A stretch of 11,182 nucleotides of DNA. Source: CAZILN01 sp964540005. GTDB lineage: Bacteria > Bacteroidota > Bacteroidia > Bacteroidales > SM23-62. The stretch's first letter is position 1. Every line of letters begins with the position of its first letter. A program made the position numbers and the translations under genes. The stretch is from positions 1 to 11,182 of the forward strand of contig CAZILN010000061.1 of the NCBI GenBank assembly GCA_964540005.1. Reading direction: 5' to 3'. Of the stretch, positions 1-6,899 are shown piece by piece. The notes beneath the pieces are model-generated. The model was given only the letters and a program-made list of their open reading frames with translations. It was not told where the DNA came from and ran no database searches.

Positions 1-151
1 TCCCTGCATCAGCTGTGCTGTCTTCTGTAACTGCATCGGTCGCTCCGGTATCGGAGATTCCTGCATCAGCTGTGCTGTCTTCTGTAACTGCATCGGTGGC
101 CCCTGTATCGGAGATCCCTGCATCAGCTGTGCTGTCTTTTGCAACTGCATC
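1..151 (-). repeat. 57-bp in-frame tandem repeats encoding the S16 tail
   Basis: Two full 57-bp units (95-151 and 38-94) and a third running off the left edge (1-37). Each encodes 19 residues, of the form DAVTEDSTADAGISDTGAT. The first copy differs by AK in place of TE. The near identity at the DNA level suggests recent duplication. The unit length is a multiple of three, so copy-number change would keep the frame. Confidence 0.92.
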
Positions 152-661
152 GGCATCGCCTGCCTGTTCATCCTGCTTGTCTTTCTCTAATGCAGCGGCC
201 AGATCTGAAGCTTTCTTCGCAATTTCTGCTGCCCTGGCATCTTTGATTTTTGATTCGGCCTCAAAACGCTTCTGTAAATCATCATCGGCTTCTTTGGAAA
301 GCCTGTCTTTCTTGGCCTGTATCCTGGCTTCCTTATCACTCAACCAGGCAATAAATTTTTTCTCTGCTTCTTCTTCGCTGAAGGCTCCTTTTTTTACTCC
401 TTCTAGAAGGTGTTTCTTATACAATACTCCTTTGTAAGAGAGGATAGCTCTTACTGTTTCGGTAGGTTGTGCGCCCTTGATCATCCAATCCAGTGTCCTG
501 TCAAAATCAAGGTCAATGGTAGCCGGATTGGTGTTTGGATTATAGATGCCGATCTTTTCGATGAATCTGCCATCCCGTGGCGCCCGTCCGTCTGCAATTA
601 CGATGTGGTAAAATGCAAACTTTTTCCTTCCATGTCTTGCTAATCTTATTTTAGCTGGCAT
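1..661 (-). CDS. rpsP: 30S ribosomal protein S16 with long acidic repeat tail (partial, C-terminus beyond window)
   Basis: Small-subunit ribosomal protein that binds 16S rRNA during 30S assembly. Residues 1 to about 80 are the S16 core: the N-terminus reads MPAKIRLARHGRKKFAFYHI, followed by ADGRAPRDGRFIEKIGIYNP, both diagnostic. Residues 80-165 form a charged Lys/Glu/Ala-rich, probably helical extension of the kind seen in Bacteroidota S16. From residue 171 the tail consists of 19-residue tandem repeats rich in Asp, Ala, Ser and Thr, and no stop codon occurs before the left edge. At least 220 residues are present, whereas S16 is often near 80-90 in other phyla. The ATG at 659-661 begins the conserved core directly; no Shine-Dalgarno sequence is visible, but a TATATTTG -7 box lies 38 nt upstream. 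The identity is certain; the function of the tail is unknown. Confidence 0.97.
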   Translation of the reverse strand, partial: MPAKIRLARHGRKKFAFYHIVIADGRAPRDGRFIEKIGIYNPNTNPATIDLDFDRTLDWMIKGAQPTETVRAILSYKGVLYKKHLLEGVKKGAFSEEEAEKKFIAWLSDKEARIQAKKDRLSKEADDDLQKRFEAESKIKDARAAEIAKKASDLAAALEKDKQDEQAGDADAVAKDSTADAGISDTGATDAVTEDSTADAGISDTGATDAVTEDSTADAG

Positions 662-699
662 ACTTTGTTATTTAAATAAAGGTAAATTTTTTCGAGCTG

Positions 700-707
700 C
701 AAATATA
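700..707 (-). promoter_or_regulatory. Putative Bacteroidota -7 promoter box for rpsP
   Basis: On the minus strand the box reads TATATTTG, an exact match to TAnnTTTG, 38 nt upstream of the rpsP ATG. A TTTG sits further upstream (736-739), but the 28-bp gap is longer than usual, so the -33 element is doubtful. The surrounding 12-mer GCAAATATACTG (plus-strand sense) recurs upstream of yidD. The rest of the 132-bp gap to tsaC holds only a weak 5-bp hairpin (763-780). Confidence 0.5.
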
Positions 708-793
708 CTGAATTCTTTTAATTATAGAAGGGATTCAAACTAATTTTTAGGTTCATTGGGCTACCTGCGGAAAATCAGGTGAGTGAGTGCTGT

Positions 794-1357
794 TTACTCC
801 CTGATAATAAGGATTTCATCATGCCTGCCGATTTTAATGATACTGCTTGGAGTACCTGCTTGCCGGTCATCCTGTCTTAAGCTTACTACATGGTCAACAC
901 TTTCAATTATTTGATGGGACACATCGCTGAATACTAGCGGAGCAGGTTGTGAGCTCAAATTAGCTGAGGAAGATACAAGCGGCTTATGTAAGCGGGAGAT
1001 TAATTTCCTGCAAAATTCATCTTCGGTAATCCGGATACCAATGCTTCCGTCCTTTCCGAGTATATTTTTGGGCAGTCCCTTGGCATCAGGATAAATGATA
1101 GTCAGGGGTTTAATTGTTGCCTCGATCAATTGCCAGGCTATATCCGGCACATTCCTGACATAAGTATGCAGGCCTTCCTTCTTATCAAGCAGTACCAGCA
1201 TGCTCCTGCTGTCAACCCGGTTTTTAATCCTGTAAATCTTTTCGACGGCCTCTTCATTGGTAGCATCACATCCTATGCCCCACACCGTGTCTGTGGGATA
1301 TAGGATAATGCCTCCTCTTTTCAGAACCTGTAAGGAGTTTGTGATTTCTTCTTCCAT
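794..1357 (-). CDS. tsaC: L-threonylcarbamoyladenylate synthase (YrdC/Sua5/TsaC family)
   Basis: Makes threonylcarbamoyl-AMP from threonine, bicarbonate and ATP, the first step of the t6A37 modification of tRNAs that read ANN codons; a cytoplasmic enzyme. The protein has 187 residues, the size of single-domain TsaC (E. coli about 190), so it lacks the extra C-terminal Sua5 domain. Visible motifs are YPTDTVWGIGCDA (20-32), the KxR element K45-N-R47, a GIRI strand (107-110) and SSSAN (129-133), which together line the nucleotide and threonine pocket in the family. The usual KPL after KxR is altered here to RSM (51-53). It starts 17 nt after the stop of the glycosyltransferase gene, so the two are probably cotranscribed, although no functional link is evident. 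Confidence 0.93.
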   Translation of the reverse strand: MEEEITNSLQVLKRGGIILYPTDTVWGIGCDATNEEAVEKIYRIKNRVDSRSMLVLLDKKEGLHTYVRNVPDIAWQLIEATIKPLTIIYPDAKGLPKNILGKDGSIGIRITEDEFCRKLISRLHKPLVSSSANLSSQPAPLVFSDVSHQIIESVDHVVSLRQDDRQAGTPSSIIKIGRHDEILIIRE

Positions 1358-1374
1358 CTGCCTGGTAAAGGTTA

Positions 1375-2496
1375 TTAGTCCTTAAGGGTTTTATTATAGA
1401 CCTTCATAATATTATCGGCCATAATTTCCTGGCTGAACTTGCTGGCATGCTTGTATCCTTTTTGAATCATTTTTTTCCGTAAAGACGAATTAGTCAGTAC
1501 CCTGTCAATTGCATCTGAAAGTTCATCAATGTTTGAAGGATCAACATACAATGTGTGTTTTCCTCCTGCTTCCGAAAAGCAGCTTCCTTTTGAAGTGATT
1601 ACAGGTGTGCCTGAATTCATGGCTTCCAGAATGGGAAGACCGAATCCTTCAAATTTCGAAGGATAAATAAACAGCATGGCTTTCTGATATAAAGCAGGCA
1701 GTTCCTTGTTGGGGACATTTTCCAGGAAAAATATGTTCTCAATCTTTTTTTCAGCAATATAGTCCTTTACTTTCTTTGCATAGGCGGTAGGTCTCCCTAC
1801 TACAACAAGGGGAATATCAATAGAACCGATTTCAATGGCAGTTATGAGGCCAAGAAGGTTCTTCCTCTCTTCAATGGTTCCAACGTACAACATGTAATCG
1901 GATGGTAATTCATATTTTGAGAGTGCCTTTTTAATCTCCTTTTTGCCAAGTTTGCAACTGAAGATTGGATCACAACTCTGGTAAACCACATCAATTTTTT
2001 CTTCATCAATATTATAAAACTCTACAATATCGGACCTGGTCTGCCGGCTGATGGCAATGATCCTGTCAGCCTCCAGGCAGCTGTATCTGGATTTCTTCTG
2101 GTAGATCCTTCTGTCAATGGCTGGATACCAGTGCGGGAACCTCATGAATATCAAATCATGTATGCTTACAACCTTTTTCAGTTTATTATTGCCTGACCTG
2201 AAAGGGAGTTCGTTACTCAGTCCGTGATAAAGATCAATCCTGTCATTCACCAGTTTTGAGGCAAGGAGGTATGAACGCCAGAACTGGTGGAAGGAGCTGC
2301 TGATCCAGTTATCCGGAAACCTCAGGTATTGATTGGGATGCAGTTGTATGGCTTTCTGGTTCCAGTGATGCGGAATATATAGATAGTACTGGTTATCAGG
2401 ATAACAGTTACTGAGCAGGTTAATTATAAGCCGGCTGTAATTACCTAACCCACTGAAGTTTGAAAAGGCTCGCTTAGCATCGAATCCTATCCTCAT
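1375..2496 (-). CDS. Glycosyltransferase, GT4-type (GT-B fold)
   Basis: A retaining glycosyltransferase, probably acting on a cell-surface polysaccharide or lipid-linked sugar at the inner face of the membrane; donor and acceptor cannot be read from the sequence. It has 373 residues with no signal peptide or membrane segment. The N-terminal Rossmann half includes FSGLGNYSRLI (14-24), a glycine-rich acceptor-side loop. The C-terminal half holds YVGTIEERKNL (204-214), the donor-site Arg/Lys region, and EGFGLPILE (283-291), the EX7E motif of GT4 enzymes. The start at 2496 gives MRIGFDAKR, a typical first beta strand. It is upstream of tsaC with a 17-bp gap and 89 bp downstream of dapD. No other polysaccharide genes are nearby, so it is an isolated glycosyltransferase rather than part of a visible capsule cluster. 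Confidence 0.9.
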   Translation of the reverse strand: MRIGFDAKRAFSNFSGLGNYSRLIINLLSNCYPDNQYYLYIPHHWNQKAIQLHPNQYLRFPDNWISSSFHQFWRSYLLASKLVNDRIDLYHGLSNELPFRSGNNKLKKVVSIHDLIFMRFPHWYPAIDRRIYQKKSRYSCLEADRIIAISRQTRSDIVEFYNIDEEKIDVVYQSCDPIFSCKLGKKEIKKALSKYELPSDYMLYVGTIEERKNLLGLITAIEIGSIDIPLVVVGRPTAYAKKVKDYIAEKKIENIFFLENVPNKELPALYQKAMLFIYPSKFEGFGLPILEAMNSGTPVITSKGSCFSEAGGKHTLYVDPSNIDELSDAIDRVLTNSSLRKKMIQKGYKHASKFSQEIMADNIMKVYNKTLKD

Positions 2497-2504
2497 ATAA
2501 AGTA

Positions 2505-2533
2505 AAGGTTTATCAGTATCTGGTTAAAACCTT
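2505..2533. repeat. Short inverted repeat upstream of the glycosyltransferase
   Basis: AAGGTTT (2505-2511) and AAACCTT (2527-2533) form a perfect 7-bp stem with a 15-nt loop, ending 8 nt before the glycosyltransferase ATG. It could be a leader hairpin or a weak end signal for dapD. There is no T-tract, and chance occurrence in this AT-rich gap is plausible. Confidence 0.25.
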
Positions 2534-2585
2534 AATAATTGATTGATAATTAATGTGTTGCTCAATTAAGCTTCTGAAAAAAGTC

Positions 2586-3404
2586 TCAGACCGATACATC
2601 ATACTCCCTCAGGGCATCATTCAGTGATGTTTTAAGGTTGGTGGATGCCTTCCTCTTACCTATGATCAATGCGCAGGGTACCTGGTAATTGCCCGCCGGG
2701 AACTCTTTGGAGTAGGACCCGGGGATAACCACTGACCTTGCCGGAACCCTTCCCCGCAGCTCTGAAGGTTGTTTCCCTGTTACATCAATAATCCTGGTAG
2801 AAATCGTTAATACTACATTCGCCCCGAGAACTGCCTCTTCTTCAATCAGAACTCCCTCTACTACAATACAGCGCGATCCGATGAAGCAATTATCTTCAAT
2901 AATCACCGGTGATGCCTGAACCGGTTCCAGGACCCCGCCAATGCCGACACCGCCGCTCAGATGGACATTTTTACCTATCTGTGCACATGAACCTACGGTT
3001 GCCCAGGTATCCACCAGGCTGCCCTGGTCAACATATGCACCTATGTTAACATAGGATAGCATCAGGATTACCCCTTTTGAAAGGTATGCGCCATACCTGG
3101 CAAGGGCATGAGGTACTACCCTCACCCCTAATTCTTTATATCCGGATTTCAGAGGGATCTTATCATGAAATTCTAGAGGATCCATCTCGATTGTTTCCAT
3201 TTTCCTGGTAGGAAAATATAAAATAACGGCCTTCTTGATCCAGTCATTGACCTTCCATTCTCCGTTCTCTTTTTCGGCTACCCTGATCCTGCCCTTATCG
3301 AGGCCATCAATCACTTCTTCAATACTATGCTTTACATCTTCATCATTCAGCATTACCCTGTTTTCCCAGGCTTCTTCAATAACAGTTTTGTGTATGGTAT
3401 ACAT
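2586..3404 (-). CDS. dapD: 2,3,4,5-tetrahydropyridine-2,6-dicarboxylate N-succinyltransferase
   Basis: Transfers succinyl from succinyl-CoA to tetrahydrodipicolinate in the succinylase branch of lysine/meso-diaminopimelate synthesis; cytoplasmic, normally a trimer. The protein has 272 residues, similar to E. coli DapD (274). Residues 1-90 form the helical N-terminal domain with RVAEKENGEWKVNDWIKKAV (41-60). Residues from about 100 to 210 form the left-handed beta-helix of hexapeptide repeats, including SYVNIGAYVDQGSLVDTWAT (117-136) and GSCAQIGKNVHLSGGVGIGG (138-157), almost identical to the known enzyme. The C-terminus has VPCALIIGKRK (242-252). A longer start at 3425 is possible, but the ATG at 3402-3404 fits the family N-terminus and has an SD-like AAAGAGA upstream. 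It lies 70 bp downstream of the transporter gene and may be read from the same transcript. Confidence 0.96.
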   Translation of the reverse strand: MYTIHKTVIEEAWENRVMLNDEDVKHSIEEVIDGLDKGRIRVAEKENGEWKVNDWIKKAVILYFPTRKMETIEMDPLEFHDKIPLKSGYKELGVRVVPHALARYGAYLSKGVILMLSYVNIGAYVDQGSLVDTWATVGSCAQIGKNVHLSGGVGIGGVLEPVQASPVIIEDNCFIGSRCIVVEGVLIEEEAVLGANVVLTISTRIIDVTGKQPSELRGRVPARSVVIPGSYSKEFPAGNYQVPCALIIGKRKASTNLKTSLNDALREYDVSV

Positions 3405-3409
3405 AATAA

Positions 3410-3416
3410 TCTCTTT
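3410..3416 (-). promoter_or_regulatory. SD-like site that decides the dapD start
   Basis: The minus strand reads AAAGAGA, 5 nt before the ATG at 3404. It overlaps the first codons of the longer alternative frame (start 3425), favouring the shorter 272-residue product. Confidence 0.5.
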
Positions 3417-3474
3417 ATAGATCATATAATGACCTCAGATCTCAGTATAAACAAGACATTTACCTGCAAGATAC

Positions 3475-4572
3475 TTAAATAAAAAATATACCTGCCCATC
3501 CGATAAGTAATCCAATCAGGAGGTTTATACCCTTCATGTAAATAAAACCCCTGCGTGATTCGGCAAGGAGGGGAAGAGCTCCATGCCCGTCCTGCACAAT
3601 GGAATTTGCGAGGAGGGTGCTGAAAGGAATAATTCCCTGTGCAAATAATGTGATGAATACTATATGCGGCCCGGATTCCGGAATGATACCGATCGCTATT
3701 GCAATAAGCAGGATCAGCAATTGATTATTCCCTATCCAGTCCTCGATATGCATGAATTCCATTCCGGCATGAATGAAAATAAGTGCTCCGAAGGTCCACA
3801 GGAAAACTTTGAGAAAGTGTTTCCTGATAACATGTCCCCACAGATGTTTGCTTAAGAAATGATCGGGTACAGTTGATACTATAAATACTTCAATGATTGT
3901 AACCAGGAGAAAAATGATGCGCAACCAGTTCCAGGATTCGGGTCCTATCGTCCCATTTATCAGGAACAGGGCAAAAACAATACCTGAGCCTGTCAGGACA
4001 GCCCTTTCAAATGACATGTTCCTGATCTGGGGCCAGATCAGCTTCGAATCCCAACATATACAATCCGGATCATGCTGATGCAGTTTCAGATGATTGACCG
4101 GAAGGTCCATTTTAGCTTTCCCAAAAGGAAAGAGGTTCAGCAACAGACCTGATCCAACAGCAATAACAAATAAAAGCAACATGATCAACAGGGCTTTATC
4201 AGGGATCATTGCAAACATCAGGAATGCTTCATCACCGGACGTTGCAATCATAGCAGTGACCAGGGCTGCCATATTGAAGATCCTGTGGGAAAAGAGGGTA
4301 ACTACAATATATACACCCAGGCATCCCGGACTTGCGCCGAGAAGAGCTGCCAGTAAGATCTGGAGAGCAGGTTTGTTCTCGAATGGCCTGATCCATGTGC
4401 CCTTGGTTTGGACTGTCAGGTATTCGATAAGCAGCATCATGATAAGTACAAATGCCGTAATGATGAGGGAGTGTTTAAAAATATCGACCAGGAACTGGAA
4501 CAGGTTCTCAAAATGGATCTCTCCGCCAAGGAATCCGAGATCATGCTGCATATGACTGTGATCATGGTTCAT
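3475..4572 (-). CDS. Putative manganese/heavy-metal exporter, 10-TM ArsP_2-like membrane protein
   Basis: A polytopic inner-membrane protein (365 residues) resembling the family annotated as putative manganese transporter or 10-TM heavy-metal exporter (ArsP_2-like). The N-terminus is His-rich (H3, H5, H7, H10). Hydrophobic segments span roughly 33-52, 69-96, 101-123, 127-148, 192-207, 216-235, 255-273, 284-297, 302-325 and 346-364. The central soluble loop contains HQHDPDCIC (165-173), a possible metal ligand set. Conserved-looking motifs are GASPGCLG (79-86), TSGDEA (111-116), IIPESGPH (296-303) and QDGHGALPLLAESRRGF (327-343). The two motif regions align without gaps at an offset of 216 residues, showing an internal duplication. 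It follows yidD by 49 bp. Substrate and direction of transport are inferred from the family, not proven. Confidence 0.78.
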   Translation of the reverse strand: MNHDHSHMQHDLGFLGGEIHFENLFQFLVDIFKHSLIITAFVLIMMLLIEYLTVQTKGTWIRPFENKPALQILLAALLGASPGCLGVYIVVTLFSHRIFNMAALVTAMIATSGDEAFLMFAMIPDKALLIMLLLFVIAVGSGLLLNLFPFGKAKMDLPVNHLKLHQHDPDCICWDSKLIWPQIRNMSFERAVLTGSGIVFALFLINGTIGPESWNWLRIIFLLVTIIEVFIVSTVPDHFLSKHLWGHVIRKHFLKVFLWTFGALIFIHAGMEFMHIEDWIGNNQLLILLIAIAIGIIPESGPHIVFITLFAQGIIPFSTLLANSIVQDGHGALPLLAESRRGFIYMKGINLLIGLLIGWAGIFFI

Positions 4573-4621
4573 TAAGGGATAATATTTAGTTGATTGGTAT
4601 TATAATTCATGACATCAGTAG

Positions 4622-4891
4622 CTAATCCTGTTTCACTTTATTGAATTTGAAGATCCTGTAAGGTTTCTCTGGTACAGGATCAAAGCCATGTGTTCCCCAG
4701 GGATGGCATCGGATGATACGCCGCAATCCCAAATAGGTACCTCTGATGATACCATGTGTTCTCAGTGCTTCAATAGTATAATTGGAACAGGTGGGAATAT
4801 GCCGGCAGGAGGCCGGGAGCCATGGAGAAATGATCCATTGATACAGCCTGACCGGAAAGATTGCTACTTCAATTAAAAACCTTCTGATCAT
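4622..4891 (-). CDS. yidD: Membrane protein insertion efficiency factor YidD
   Basis: A small membrane-associated protein thought to assist YidC-dependent insertion of inner-membrane proteins. It has 89 residues, within the usual 70-100. An amphipathic N-terminal stretch (1-22) is followed by the family signature: YQWIISPW (17-24), SCRHIPTCSNYTIEALRTHG (28-47), RIIRCHPW (58-65) and DPVPEK (71-76). All three conserved cysteines (C29, C35, C62) are present. In many bacteria yidD lies in the rpmH-rnpA-yidD-yidC cluster; here it stands apart and heads a unit with the metal transporter, which is common for this gene in Bacteroidota. No Shine-Dalgarno sequence is visible; a TATATTTG box lies 29 nt upstream of the ATG. 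Confidence 0.95.
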   Translation of the reverse strand: MIRRFLIEVAIFPVRLYQWIISPWLPASCRHIPTCSNYTIEALRTHGIIRGTYLGLRRIIRCHPWGTHGFDPVPEKPYRIFKFNKVKQD

Positions 4892-4920
4892 AATGGTGAA
4901 TAAGCATGGAAAAAGAAGAG

Positions 4921-4928
4921 CAAATATA
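4921..4928 (-). promoter_or_regulatory. Putative -7 promoter box for yidD and the transporter
   Basis: The minus strand reads TATATTTG, an exact TAnnTTTG match 29 nt from the yidD ATG, within the same 12-mer that precedes rpsP. No clear TTTG at the -33 distance; a CTTTCA lies near the expected place. Confidence 0.45.
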
Positions 4929-4997
4929 CTGGATATTAATCACTTCTGAAAGAACTGGAAAAGCTCATGATTTTAGTTCTTTTTAAACAAAAAATGC

Positions 4998-5005
4998 TAG
5001 GTTTG
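4998..5005 (+). promoter_or_regulatory. Putative -7 promoter box for the phosphofructokinase
   Basis: TAGGTTTG matches TAnnTTTG and lies 78 nt before the GTG start, implying a 5' leader of about 70 nt. The -33 element is weak (TTTTAG, 4971-4976, 21 bp upstream). Confidence 0.4.
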
Positions 5006-5018
5006 CATTTAGAAATAA

Positions 5019-5036
5019 ATACTATATTTTTAGTAT
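5019..5036. repeat. 6-bp inverted repeat in the phosphofructokinase leader
   Basis: ATACTA (5019-5024) and TAGTAT (5031-5036) flank a 6-nt loop, just downstream of the predicted transcription start. It could be an operator or leader hairpin; it is short and AT-rich, so chance is possible. Confidence 0.3.
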
Positions 5037-5083
5037 CGGGTTTCGCAGACTCAATCAAAAATACATAATTCAAAATAACTAAT

Positions 5084-6283
5084 GTGAAAAAGAGTAAAGG
5101 AACAATTGCGATACTCACCGGGGGCGGTGATGTACCGGGTTTGAACCCAGCCATCAGGGCTATTACTATCCGTGCCTTACGCGAAGGATACAAGGTAATT
5201 GGTCTCAGAAGGGGCTGGGCAGGTATCCTGGAATTGAATCGCGATAAACAGGCTGATAACAGCAATAATTTCATTGAACTTACAGAAGGAATTGTTAACA
5301 GGGCAGGGCGAACAGGAGGTACTTTTCTTCATACATCAAGAACCAGGCCCAGTCATGTGCCAAAGGACGTTGTTCCTCTTCATCTCAGGGACAGCTATAA
5401 AGATGAGATAAATGATCTTACCCCGGAAATTATCAAGAACCTGGAATTCCTGGGTGTGGATTACCTGATCCCTATAGGGGGTGATGATACATTGAGTTAT
5501 GGTGTCAGGATGTACCAGGAAGGGGTTAAGGTAATCGCCATTCCCAAGACCATGGATAACGATGTTCCCGGAACCGATTATTGTATAGGCTTCAGCACCT
5601 GTATCACACGGACTATCCATCTGTGCAATACGCTGCGTACTTCAGCAGGTTCTCATGAAAGGATACTGGTTATTGAAGCTTTCGGCAGGTATGCCGGTTT
5701 TACTGCCATGCTGCCGACTATGGCCGGAGCCGCAAACCGTTGTGTCATACCTGAATATAAATTCAATATTGAGCGTCTGACCGAATTACTTGTCGATGAC
5801 CGCAAACGAAATACCAGTCAGTATTCCATAGTACTTGTTTCCGAAGGTGCCATGTTTGATCAGGTATCCGAGATGGTATTTGAGAATACTGAAAAAGACA
5901 TGTACGGTCATGCAAAATTAGGCGGTATTGGAGACCTGATCTCTGCAAATATTAAGGAAATGTCTCCTAAATTCAATAACGGACAGAGAATAAATATTAT
6001 CAGTCAGAGACTGGGGTATCTTGTTCGTGGCGGAGATCCTGATGCTATTGATTCAATTGTTCCTATGGCATATGGCAATCTGGCCCTTGACCTGATCCTG
6101 AAAGGTATTCACGGAAGGCTTGTTGTATTAAGGAACGGCCGTTATGATAACGCACCACTCGATGTTGTTACCAGCTCAAAGAAACTGGTTGATGTGAAAA
6201 AACATTATAATATTAACAGGTTGCGGCCGCATTATAAAAGTTTTGAGTTCCAGCCCCTGTTCATCATGACTGGGAGCTCGTAG
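5084..6283 (+). CDS. 6-phosphofructokinase, probably pyrophosphate-dependent
   Basis: Phosphorylates fructose 6-phosphate to fructose 1,6-bisphosphate in glycolysis; cytoplasmic. It has 399 residues, longer than E. coli PfkA (320). Motifs in order are TGGGDVPGLNPAIR (12-25), GGDDT (132-136), PKTMDND (154-160) with the catalytic Asp at 158, EAFGRYAG (198-205), SEGA (253-256) and GYLVRGGDPDAID (311-323). E. coli has Gly at the positions of D135 (Gly104) and K155 (Gly124); Asp plus Lys at these places is the established signature of PPi-using enzymes. The start is GTG at 5084: the next upstream in-frame stop is at 5066-5068 with no ATG between, and an ATG one frame off (5082-5084) meets TGA at once. 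It is divergent from yidD (192-bp gap) and ends in a strong hairpin. Confidence 0.92.
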   Translation: MKKSKGTIAILTGGGDVPGLNPAIRAITIRALREGYKVIGLRRGWAGILELNRDKQADNSNNFIELTEGIVNRAGRTGGTFLHTSRTRPSHVPKDVVPLHLRDSYKDEINDLTPEIIKNLEFLGVDYLIPIGGDDTLSYGVRMYQEGVKVIAIPKTMDNDVPGTDYCIGFSTCITRTIHLCNTLRTSAGSHERILVIEAFGRYAGFTAMLPTMAGAANRCVIPEYKFNIERLTELLVDDRKRNTSQYSIVLVSEGAMFDQVSEMVFENTEKDMYGHAKLGGIGDLISANIKEMSPKFNNGQRINIISQRLGYLVRGGDPDAIDSIVPMAYGNLALDLILKGIHGRLVVLRNGRYDNAPLDVVTSSKKLVDVKKHYNINRLRPHYKSFEFQPLFIMTGSS

Positions 6284-6290
6284 GATAAGA

Positions 6291-6341
6291 ATAATAAAAA
6301 TTGTACTACATAGCTGTGCGATGTAGTACAATTTTTATTAT
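6291..6341. terminator. Bidirectional intrinsic terminator with 21-bp perfect stem
   Basis: The arms at 6291-6311 and 6321-6341 are exact reverse complements over 21 bp, with a 9-nt loop (AGCTGTGCG). The base of the stem holds A-runs on one side and T-runs on the other, so it works in both directions. It lies between the convergent phosphofructokinase (stop 6283) and the SPOR lipoprotein (stop 6366). Confidence 0.92.
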
Positions 6342-6365
6342 CTCTGAATACTTTATATAATAAAT

Positions 6366-6851
6366 CTATTTACCCACCAGGATCCATGCATCCTTAGAGA
6401 CACCGGATCTTACAATCCCCAGTCCCTCAACTGCATCTCTCCAGTTATTATATGATTCAGCCGTAACAAAATTCCAGTGCCTGATGGTAAGGATCTCTGA
6501 AGTGTATCCCATTTCTGAAACTTTCGCATTATACCTCTCGGCAAATTCCGGTGTCTTGAAACTTCCCACAACCAGGTAATAAGTACCTGCCCCAACGGAG
6601 CCATAGGTGCCTCCCTTGCTGGCCAGTTCGTTCTCATAATAATTAATTATGGAATCGATCTTTGCCTGTGAGATCTGCATTATCTCCCTGAGTTCCTTCT
6701 GGTAGTCTGCCTCTTTCTGTTCCATTTCCTTCTTCAGCTGTTCCGTTACCAATTCAAGATCTTCTCCTTTCTTCAGGATCTTTTCATTAATGAATTTACA
6801 TCCAGGCAGGATTAAGACAGTAATGATCAGTAAAACGATTGTTTTTTTCAT
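6366..6851 (-). CDS. SPOR-domain lipoprotein
   Basis: Predicted envelope lipoprotein with a peptidoglycan-binding type domain. Residues 1-18 form a lipoprotein signal (MKKTIVLLIITVLILPGC) with a lipobox ending at C18, the lipidation site. Residues 22-76 are highly charged and heptad-like (many Glu, Lys, Gln, Leu), likely a coiled-coil or extended spacer. A short Gly/Ser-rich linker (79-89) leads to a SPOR-like domain at 90-160, beginning TYYLVVGSFKTPEFAERYNA with the characteristic aromatic-V-GSF strand and ending WILVGK. SPOR domains bind denuded glycan strands, often at division sites. It has 161 residues and appears complete. It is monocistronic, with its own promoter upstream and the strong hairpin downstream. 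The exact role is unknown; the SPOR assignment is fairly firm. Confidence 0.85.
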   Translation of the reverse strand: MKKTIVLLIITVLILPGCKFINEKILKKGEDLELVTEQLKKEMEQKEADYQKELREIMQISQAKIDSIINYYENELASKGGTYGSVGAGTYYLVVGSFKTPEFAERYNAKVSEMGYTSEILTIRHWNFVTAESYNNWRDAVEGLGIVRSGVSKDAWILVGK

Positions 6852-6899
6852 AGTTATGTAATTAAGGTTAACTTACTTATCCACAAGATTATTAAAAGA

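Noticed and set aside
1..151. Direct repeats considered as a CRISPR array
   Set aside because: The units are contiguous, in frame within a gene and have no spacers.
15..437. Plus-strand open frame of 140 codons with a repetitive product
   Set aside because: It is the antisense shadow of the rpsP repeat tail; the minus-strand frame encodes clear S16.
2573..2590. TCTGA/TCAGA hairpin at the dapD stop as a terminator
   Set aside because: The stem is only 5 bp and overlaps the stop codon; T residues lie in the loop rather than after the stem.
4094..4555. Plus-strand open frame of 153 codons
   Set aside because: It is antisense to the transporter, whose minus-strand frame has clear membrane segments and motifs; the product of this frame looks like no known protein.
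4573..4621. Manganese riboswitch (yybP-ykoY type) before the transporter
   Set aside because: The gap after yidD is only 49 nt, too short for the full element, and no matching conserved loops are seen.
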